Below, in pieces: positions 56,347 to 64,000 of a stretch of 64,000 nucleotides of DNA. The notes under the pieces are model-generated. The model was not told where the DNA came from and searched no databases. It saw only the letters and a program-made list of their open reading frames with translations. The stretch's first letter is position 1. The number at the start of each line of letters is the position of its first letter. The translations under genes and the position numbers were made by a program. The stretch spans positions 1,488,001-1,552,000 of the forward strand of contig CALYLX010000142.1 of assembly GCA_944990035.1 (NCBI GenBank). Reading direction: 5' to 3'. This stretch comes from Clitopilus passeckerianus (Eukaryota; Basidiomycota; Agaricomycetes; Agaricales; Entolomataceae).

Positions 56347-58058
56347 ATGCCCTCGACGCTCAAGAGAACACAGCGTAAAGCGTTGACGCTCACGCGCTCC
56401 TTCACAGACGCAATCAAAGCACGAATCAGCACTTCACTGTACGTTGTTTGTGCTCCCCCCGCTGCTTTGACTCTGATAGGTTTCAATCTTACCATAGTTT
56501 CCAAAGCAAACGATCTCCATGCGCTCCCTCAATATTTGTGAACCGACCATCCCATGATATTCCTCAGCCATCCCCCAATACCTTCGTTCAGCAACCCTCA
56601 CACTCCTACGATTCCGTCGCGGAAATATCCCGCCCCCGGCCTCTCCACAAAGCCAGGAGAGGCTTGTCTCCGGCTGCCCATCCCTATGCTCATCACCCGT
56701 ATCGCATCCACTTCATCCATCAACTACCCTATGAACTCCTAGCTCACATTTTCGTTCTCGGATCGGAGGACGACATTATGCTCCCTGTACAGGTTTCGCT
56801 TGTCTGCCGAACCTGGCGTCAGATCGCGCTTCGCACCCCTGCCCTCTGGAGAAAGATATCTCTTGGAAGGACACCTCGGGTACGAGAAGTAGTGGGGCCT
56901 TTCATCACAGAAAGGCAGTGGGAAGCAGAATGGGAGATGTGGACGGAAAGGATAAGAAGGACCCGAGCTTGCACCCTCGATGTTCAACTCACTGGCAGCG
57001 GCAGCCATGGTCACGGGTATAATCAACAGCGTCATCCTGTCGATGCGGATGTTATCTCCTGGCGGATGCACATCGTCACTCCATATATCTCCCGTTGGCG
57101 ATCTCTCTCTATCAACTTCACATCTCCAGCCCCCTATCTCTGGAACGCCGCTCTATCATCGTGCTGTGGGACCTCCGGTTCAGCGTTCCGTTCACGTCGA
57201 TCTGCAGTTGCTGCAACCTCCCTCGAAGAACTTTCGCTCGTTTACAGGCACAATGATGACAACAAGACGTTCCTGCTATTCTCTGGTTCTGCTCCACGAC
57301 TTAGGAGAGTAACCTTGGACGGGATCCGATTAACATGGCTGTCTAGCCTCTTCGGCAACCTCATATACCTCGATTGGACACATCACGCGTTTTCCGATGG
57401 CGATAATGCAGCAGATGAGGTGCTTTCAATGCTTGAAGTGTCATCAAGACTGGTCGAGCTTCGACTCCTGTTCCCGGAGAAACGGACTGAAGCGCCTGCC
57501 TTAGCAAGATCAAGACGGTCTAGAACGGTCGCATTACCCTATCTCAGGAGGATGCAACTACGAGTCGAAGGCCGCGATATACCGTACGAACTGGTGAAGA
57601 CAGTGACACAGATAGTCACTCCCCAGCTTCGCCAACTAGATCTCGTCGATGTCCTCCGAACTCCCTTCTTCCGATCATCTCTCAGCTATCCTCCCGTCTC
57701 CCCATACATACATATTCAATCCGACACAGCCCCGTTCCCGAGTCTCAAGTCATTCTTTTATGTATATTCCCTACCACATACACTCCAGGAACTGCGCGTC
57801 GAGGGTGCTTGGTATGATCCCGGAATGATTCCAGCACTGATTGGAAGTGCTTTCAGAGAGCTTCGAAGAATAGTCATCTCTGGGAGGCGTGGAGATCAGG
57901 TGTTGGAGGTTGGTGCGTTTAATGGTCCACAGAAGCGGCCATCGTCAAGAAAGCAAAGAGTTGGAAGGCAGGTTGGGGTCATGAACGGGGGATCACAGGG
58001 GAAGATGAGTATGCACATGCATGTCAGACAGAACTCTATGTGGATACAAGGACGATAG
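56347..58058 (+). CDS. F-box protein with leucine-rich C-terminal region
   Basis: Exon 1 encodes MPSTLKRTQRKALTLTRSFT, a basic amphipathic leader. One intron (56440-56498, GTACGT..CATAG) joins it to the rest. After a Pro/Ser-rich stretch, the F-box reads IHFIHQLPYELLAHIFVLGS and LVCRTWRQIALRTPALWRKI. The following 380 residues hold irregular Leu-rich segments such as LEELSLVYRHNDDNKTFLL, PRLRRVTLDGIRLTWLSSL and LPHTLQELRVEGAWYDPGM. This is the usual agaricomycete F-box layout. It would recruit a substrate to an SCF ubiquitin ligase through Skp1. It ends SMWIQGR at TAG 58056-58058. It is unrelated at domain level to the TPR-bearing F-box gene at 13-15 kb. Substrate unknown. Confidence 0.85.
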
Positions 58059-58463
58059 TATTTTATAGCCTTTGTTGACTCTAATGTCATCATTCTAATA
58101 ATGTACACTAGCTGTACTGATAGCGACACACTCTCATTGTATTATGATTAACTCATGTCACTCCTTCAATATAACCACGTATTAGGCAAATTTTTCGTAC
58201 GGGCTTTTGTTAGTTGTCAGTCATGCCCACTCTACATCGAGGGCGACTGTCTCGAACCCCAATGAGAAGACGACGACCGAATACGCCATGGGCCATTGGT
58301 TGGTGATGGGGCGCAAAAATGTTTTGCGCCGCACGAGTGCGGTACACGGAAGTACCCTATCCGTCACCGGCCCGATCTCTAGTGGTCACTTATCGGAATA
58401 GTTTCTAATCTATAATCCATCTCCCTATGCCTGGATAAACCCCTGCCTTTATTTTGAACCATC
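58059..58463. other. intergenic region between F-box and SDR genes
   Basis: This is the 3' UTR of the F-box gene and the promoter of the SDR gene. A short palindromic run GCGCAAAAATGTTTTGCGC lies at 58311-58329: GCGCAAAA and TTTTGCGC arms around ATG. No gene is seen. Confidence 0.5.
58311..58329. repeat. 19-bp near-perfect palindrome in the SDR promoter
   Basis: GCGCAAAA, a 3-base centre, and TTTTGCGC are perfect inverted arms 135-150 bp upstream of the SDR start codon. Such symmetry fits a dimeric transcription factor site, but the factor is unknown. Confidence 0.5.
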
Positions 58464-59588
58464 ATGTCATATCGCCCTGCAGCACTATACTCCCTTTCCG
58501 GTCGCGTTGCCCTCGTCACAGGAGGTGGAACTGGCATCGGTCTCCAGATTACTCATGGTTTGGCTGCTGCTGGAGCAAAAGTCTACATTACCGGACGAAG
58601 ACTGGAGGTCTTGCAAAAGATTGCTGATGACTGGAAGCAGCATGAGAGTAACAGGGAAGGAGGAGTGATCATCCCGTGAGTTCTTCTGATTAAAATGATA
58701 GACTAAGTTGTTAACCAATAAATCTATGTGACGCTAAAGGATACAAATGGATGTAACAGACAAGGAAAGCATCCAACAAGGAAAGAAGATCATCGAGGAG
58801 AAGGAAGGAAAGCTACATGCATTGTTCAACAAGTAAGCCTTTCTTCAATTCAAGATATGCCGGCTGATGTATGGTAACAGTGCAGGCCAGGTTGGCCCTG
58901 TCTCCCGATTCATGGGCAAAGACGACACGGTCCCAGAGCGCAAAGACGCCGAGACACTTGGCCAGGCCCTCTTCAACAACGAGAGCTTTGAACAATGGTC
59001 AGAGCTATACAAGATCAACACATTCTCCGTCTTCTTCGTCACCTCGGCTTTCTTGGGACTGCTTGATAAAGGTTCAAAGGACGATTCTGATTGGGGTGCC
59101 GTTGTTGTGAACACCACAAGCATTAGTGGCGTCATCAAGGTCGCCCAAGAACATGTACGTTGCATATCTTGGGCTTCACAGCAGGTGATTGACCCAGCTT
59201 TCTGGAATGTAGTTCTGCTACAATACTAGCAAGGCCGCAACCAGCCATTTGACTAAACTCCTTTCAACGGAATTTGCGCTGAAGGGTCTCAACATCAAGG
59301 TGAATTCAATCGCACCTGGTGTATGGGCGTCTGAGATGACCCACGACCACATCACCCCGGAAATGGTGGACAGGATAGGTAAAGGAACCATGCCTGTGCC
59401 CGCGAAAAGGGGTGGAACGTGAGTTCATTTCGTTTTTAATCTCATCATCAATGGTCTCATCCGCCCCCAGCGGCCAAGAAATGGGTGGAACTGCTGTGTA
59501 TCTTGCGTCTCGTGCCTCTGGATATGTGAATGGCCAGGAAATCATTGTTGATGGAGGTTATGTGGCCGTGAATCCCTCCACTGTTTAA
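58464..59588 (+). CDS. short-chain dehydrogenase/reductase
   Basis: A classical SDR that should reduce or oxidise a carbonyl/alcohol with NADP(H). The cofactor loop is TGGGTGIG, with TGRR downstream; the arginines at the end of beta-2 favour NADP(H). LFNNAG is the adenine-ring motif, split by an intron after NN. The catalytic Ser is in NTTSISG, and YNTSK supplies Tyr and Lys, split from the preceding exon by an intron at 59154. KVNSIAPGVWASEM and YVNGQEIIVDGGY close the fold, and TAA is at 59586-59588. The insert DDTVPERKDAETLGQALF between the NNAG and catalytic blocks is longer than in bacterial FabG. Proteins of this shape are often annotated as rhamnolipid biosynthesis 3-oxoacyl reductase-like, but the substrate is unknown. 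Confidence 0.9.
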
Positions 59589-59970
59589 CTTAAGTAGATC
59601 CCCATGAGGCACCAGAAGGCAGGCTCGCCGAAGAAATAGAACATGCGTGATCCAGCTGACAGGCTGCATCGTCCGAAATGGTATAGCTGTTACCCAAGGT
59701 CCGCTCCAATGGTATCACACAGTAAAATTGAACATACGGAGGCAACGAGGCTTCTTGTATCCTTACCATCCATACCTTCGCTGTCGCTGTCTACTGGCCG
59801 AGTTTACTTCCGCATAGATCAAGTGGAAGCAAAAAATCGCAAATAAACTGATTGCGTGGGAATTTGAGCCACTGTACCGAACATTCCCAGAAAGGCAACT
59901 CGTGACTGCATCCTCCTCTCATCTGGTATTAGAGGCTCCTTTACGGACTCCAAGTCAACCACCATCTTCC
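59589..59970. other. intergenic region between SDR and KRE6
   Basis: Contains the SDR 3' UTR and KRE6 promoter. The KRE6 frame is open from about 59902 but without an ATG until 59971. Confidence 0.5.
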
Positions 59971-62317
59971 ATGTCCCGTCCCTCCCGTTTACGACGTTCA
60001 ACGCCTCAGCCAACAACGCAAGTCAATTATGCCGCCGTACCACAAAGTCCACCGTCGTCGCGCACATATTCAAGTAATATGAACCAACAACACCAAGGAT
60101 ATCAATACCAGCAGCAACCCATGTACAATGTTCGCCCTCAACACGCCAGAACCCCCTCGATCAGCGAAAGGCATCATCAAAACATACAAGAAGGGCGTGG
60201 CGCAACAGCAGCAGGTGTAGCGAGAGGTCAAATTGGCGCAGGTTACGGTCCATACTCGGTATGTTTATTAAACTTTAGGGGGTTGTGGAGCAATCTCCTA
60301 ATTGACTTTGCAGTACCATGCCGAACACAACAGAGATGCTGGCGTCTATGGTGCTGGTAAATTCAGCAGTGTACCACCATCAGATCATACTATAACGACA
60401 CAGACACATGAAAAAGCACCTGTACAAGCTACAACGAACACCGTCCCGACATTCCTCTGGGATAGAGATCCAGATCTTGACGACGCACTGCATAACCCAG
60501 ACGCACGCGGAAGAGACTCCTCATCTTTTACACTATTTTCTGCGAGAGGCTGGTTCAATGCAGGTGCATTGGTCTTCCTCGTCGTTGGCCTCATCATTCT
60601 CTTCGCTGGATACCCCGTTATATACTACTACACCCACCTCCCATCCAAGATTAATGGGTTCAACCTTGGCGGTATCAATGGCTCTGGACAGATACCTTAT
60701 TTTCCAGGAATGCCTGGATTGGTTGATGGCGATACTCCGCGGGATGCCTACCACAGAACTGGTTCTGACGGCAAGAGGTATAACCTCGTCTTCAGTGACG
60801 AGTTCAATAGGGACGGGAGGACTTTCTATCCCGGCGAGGACCCTTACTGGGAGGCTGCGGATCTCCACTACTGGTACAAGTTTTTCTCGGCGCTGTTATC
60901 CGTGTGCCCGGTACTAATACGGTCATCACAGGCCGACTGGCGACCTTGAGTGGTATGACCCAAGTGTAAGTCTATGACTTCTTTCTCCCGAGCGTTCCGT
61001 GTCTAACTGCTCCCGCAGGCCATCACGACGAAGGATGGTAACCTGGTCATCACTTTGACGCAGCAGCAGAACCATGATCTCAATTTTATGAGCGGTGCGC
61101 GGCAATTTGATCCCGTATGTTGGCATTTTGTCTGATTGAGTCTTTCTTAGGGATGTTGACGTCATGGAACAAACTGTGTTTCAACACGGGATATCTGGAA
61201 GTGAGGCTCAGCTTGCCTGGCGATGGAAAAGCTCCTGGTTTGTGGCCGGGTGCATGGTCATTGGGAAATCTTGTAAGCAATCTTGTTTAAGCTTACTGGT
61301 CGTTATATTAAACGGTCTACAGGGAAGAGCTGGTTACGGTGCGACTACGGAAGGCATGTGGCCGTACAGCTACGACACCTGCGATCTTGGTACGTTCCCA
61401 AACCAAACCGACCACGACGGTACCCCAGCAGCCGCAGCAACTGGTTCCGGTGGTGGCACCGCCTTGAGCTACCTACCAGGCCAACGACTCTCAGCATGCA
61501 CATGCCCTGGCTCAGACCATCCTGGCCCCTCAACCTCTGATGGCCGTGGTGTTCCTGAGATCGATATCCTGGAAGCCGAGATCGACCTCTCCGTATTCCG
61601 TGGACGGGTCTCTCAAAGTTATCAATGCGCCCCATACAACATCAAATACGAATTTGATGAAAGCGCGACCGAGATTTATGATTCTGCCCAGACCCATTAC
61701 AATACCTACAAGGGTTCCGAGTGGCAGCAAGCTGTATCTGCGGTGACCTATACGGATCCGGACGCCTATGGTGGAAATGGTTTTAGTACCTATGCCTATG
61801 AGTGGTGGTACGACCAGAGCAACCGAGATGATGGATATATCACGTGGTATAGTTCCGGAAAGGAGAGCTGGAAGATGACTGCACCTGCGATTGGACCAGA
61901 TAACGAAGCAAAGATCGGTCCCCGACTTGTATCCGAAGAACCGATGGTACGTCTGTTACTTTTTACCCCTTGAACGATATGACTGACATTTGTCATAGTA
62001 TGTCATTCTGAACCTGGGTATTGCGCCGGGCTTCCAGAAGCAGGACTACAAGAATCTCAAGTTCCCTGCAACGATGTTGGTGGACTACGTGAGGATATAC
62101 CAACGAGATGGGACGAAGAATGGAGTCACTTGTGATCCACCCCATCATCCAACTTCTGATTACATTGACAAGTACGTTCCTTGACTTCTCGACCCAGTCA
62201 TTTGCTTAAACAAAGGATCTTAGACACATGACGGCATATACCAACGCCAACCTGACACAATGGGCCAAGGCTGGATATACATTCCCTCGGAATTCAAAGT
62301 ATACCGGATGTTCATAA
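59971..62317 (+). CDS. KRE6: KRE6/SKN1-type GH16 beta-glucan synthesis protein
   Basis: Kre6/Skn1 are type II membrane proteins of the Golgi/ER needed for beta-1,6-glucan in the cell wall. The N-terminal cytoplasmic part is Gln/Ser/Pro-rich ([29 protein letters not shown]). The membrane helix is [20 protein letters not shown]. The GH16 domain begins [20 protein letters not shown], with [47 protein letters not shown] and [18 protein letters not shown]. The catalytic motif [10 protein letters not shown] lies near 61558-61587. [10 protein letters not shown] and [10 protein letters not shown] follow, and the end is RNSKYTGCS with TAA at 62315-62317. The acid pair spacing is that of Kre6. About six introns. 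The open frame continues upstream to a GTG at 59902; the ATG at 59971 is the first in frame, unless an upstream exon exists. Confidence 0.93.
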
Positions 62318-63128
62318 ATCGCCATACCATCAGGAACGTAGACGATGAATACTCGACGTTTGACGACCAGCTACGACAACCATTACTTTCACTCAAGATG
62401 CCAATCCTTTTGCAACGCATAGTAAAATTAAATGACCCACGGTTGGAATACCACAGCATTTGTAGAGCTCCTATCCCCCTCCTCATTACCACGATCCCCT
62501 GGAGTCCCTTGGACGCCCATTTGGATTCCGCACAGCTTGCTTCTTCTGGATAGGACATCAACCTTAATTTCTACGACTCTTGCACTTTCCGAATACTTGC
62601 ATATCTCATATCCTTTTACATGATATTTATGACATTATAATTCCCCCTTTTTTCTCCACGTTGCATTGATACTCTATGGACGAGGAGTTGTACTATCGAC
62701 TCAGCTTTGTTGGACACTATAGTCGATGTTTCTTTTCTTCTACGATTCTTGATACTGGCCTATGTAAATAGGCGGTTGGAATATAGAAAAGCCTCTAAAA
62801 AGCCATTGCTAAAACAGCTATAGAGTGGCCTGCCGAGTCGGCCACAAATTTAGAAGCAACCCTGTTGGAACACAGCAATAGGCAGAGCCTGTTGGATCTC
62901 TCAGGTTTCCCGAAACGGCGTAAAAGCGAAAGCTGAGTCTCTGGGCTAGCAGGGCCAGGTGGGCCAGGTTCGGCTGCTTGGCTGGCCTCATCAGAAATTT
63001 CCATTCTGGACAGCGGCGCTAAACGTCGCGCTTGTGATCTTGAGGCTCTTGACCTTCACGTTGTGCATGCATCTACCATACTTCAGGCTACTGCTGCCCT
63101 ATAGACGACGCTTGGAATCATCGTGAAG
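62318..63128. other. intergenic region between KRE6 and the edge gene
   Basis: No supported gene. A minus-strand frame of 70 codons at 62795-63004 has no domain. The right end is the promoter of the last gene. Confidence 0.45.
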
Positions 63129-64000
63129 ATGAATCAAGAAGACCGAAAGAGTGTGCAAAGGTTGCATACCAGCCACCAGCAACAGCCAGGGGCATCAACC
63201 AGCAGAGCCAGTGAACGGAATGGGCAAGCCATACCGAACACCGCGAAAGGAGCCATGTTCGTATCCTTCTTCTTCCTTAGGTCTTAATTTTGCATTCTTT
63301 ATTTAATTCAAACCGGACAGAGGCTGGAAGAAAGAACCTACCGCAATTCCAATTCCTTCAAATAATCAGGTATGTACTTCTCAGGGTTTGCGGTGCTCTA
63401 CTGCATTCTATTCAGTAAAGATATAAGTTCTGAGTTCTACTTTATCTATAGCCTAGACAGCGCAAATCAGTTGGCAATTCAATGTACACAAGGTCCATTA
63501 TGAGCTCGGCTTCGAAGCGGCATAATGGCCGAGAATCGTCTGGGAACCCTACTGCGAGGCAAACAGATTTAACCCACTATAAGCCCAACAAACGTCCGAA
63601 GCAGGCACATGAAGATGCAGATGGAAGGAGGGTAGCTGCGCGAGGTGTGTGAGTTGGTCCCCATCTGTGTATTATCTGACAATAGGCGCGGAATGGTTGT
63701 AGGCAACCCTGAATACGCCTCTAAACTGCCAATTGCCCCGGAGTGGGACGAACCCATTTACGTAGACGAGGATATGACTCGTTCAGATCCACTCAATATC
63801 GATGGAAGTCGAGGCGCTACAGTAATCGACATGGACGACCAACCTCTCTTGATTCTACATGACAAGGGCAAGCAGCGTGAACAAACCCCAGCAAGGTCCA
63901 AACGAACCAGACCTGTCATTGCGGACGATGAAGACGATAGCGACGGCGTAGAAATCCTACCGCACCCCCCGCAGAGCACGAAATCTGCTCCTCCAACTTC
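63129..64000 (+). CDS. disordered nuclear-type protein of unknown family, 5' part
   Basis: The ATG at 63129-63131 opens MNQEDRKSVQRLHTSHQQQP. Introns follow at about 63259, 63371 and 63646, with exons AGRKNLPQFQFLQII, PRQRKSVGNSMYTRSI and so on. The protein so far is hydrophilic, basic then acidic, with nuclear-localisation-like KPNKRPKQA and RSKRTRPV. Two short motif-like stretches stand out: QTDLTHYK, which resembles a PCNA-interacting box lacking its second aromatic residue, and DDSDGVEIL, an acidic stretch plus hydrophobic core like a SUMO-interacting motif. Some fungal Ulp2/SENP-type SUMO proteases have such N-termini, but no catalytic domain lies within the window, so this is only a guess. 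The gene continues past base 64000. Confidence 0.6.

Overview
The window is nuclear DNA of a filamentous basidiomycete, most likely a mushroom-forming agaricomycete. The evidence is dense genes on both strands, many 45-70 bp GT..AG introns in nearly every gene, and fungal families such as a Zn(II)2Cys6 regulator, a KRE6-type GH16 enzyme, PL14 and PL4 lyases, fungal MATH-BTB and F-box proteins, and a decayed Crinkler-like gene. There are no operons. The gene models below were joined by eye from exons; outer coordinates run from start to stop codon and include introns.

Left part (0-11 kb): a possible C-terminus of an off-window gene; a PQ-loop vacuolar amino acid transporter (-) divergent from prohibitin PHB2 (+); the meiotic MutS homologue MSH5 (+); a secreted PL14 polysaccharide lyase (-); and the mitochondrial phosphate carrier (-), which contains a 17-nt micro-exon. 

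11-21 kb: a tandem duplication of an ABM/dimeric alpha-beta barrel gene, one copy intact and one broken by three stops; a TPR/F-box/LRR protein of Dia2/Pof3 type (-); a single-span membrane protein (+); a cytochrome P450 (-); and the Hsp90 co-chaperone CDC37 (+), preceded by a clear heat-shock element.

21-41 kb: phospholipase D1 with PX, PH and two HKD motifs (-); a TcuA-like FAD oxidoreductase with an apparent one-base frameshift (-); the SUMO E1 subunit AOS1 (-); a Zn2Cys6 regulator (-); an intronless mitochondrial PPR-like protein (-); and the Golgi protein GRASP (+).

41-64 kb: a gene-poor 2.3 kb stretch; a secreted PL4 rhamnogalacturonan lyase (+); a MATH-BTB protein (-); the U4/U6 splicing factor Prp24/SART3 (-); the remains of a Crinkler/RHS-like gene (+) in a 3 kb gene-poor stretch; a second F-box protein (+); a short-chain dehydrogenase (+); KRE6 (+); and the 5' part of an unrecognised disordered nuclear-type protein (+).

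The window does not form one pathway. It is a typical mix of housekeeping genes (respiration, splicing, SUMO, Golgi, chaperone, meiosis) with accessory genes for plant cell wall attack (PL14, PL4), xenobiotic or secondary metabolism (P450, SDR, ABM, FAD oxidoreductase), and decaying duplicates. I saw no convincing tRNA, rRNA, CRISPR array or intact transposon.
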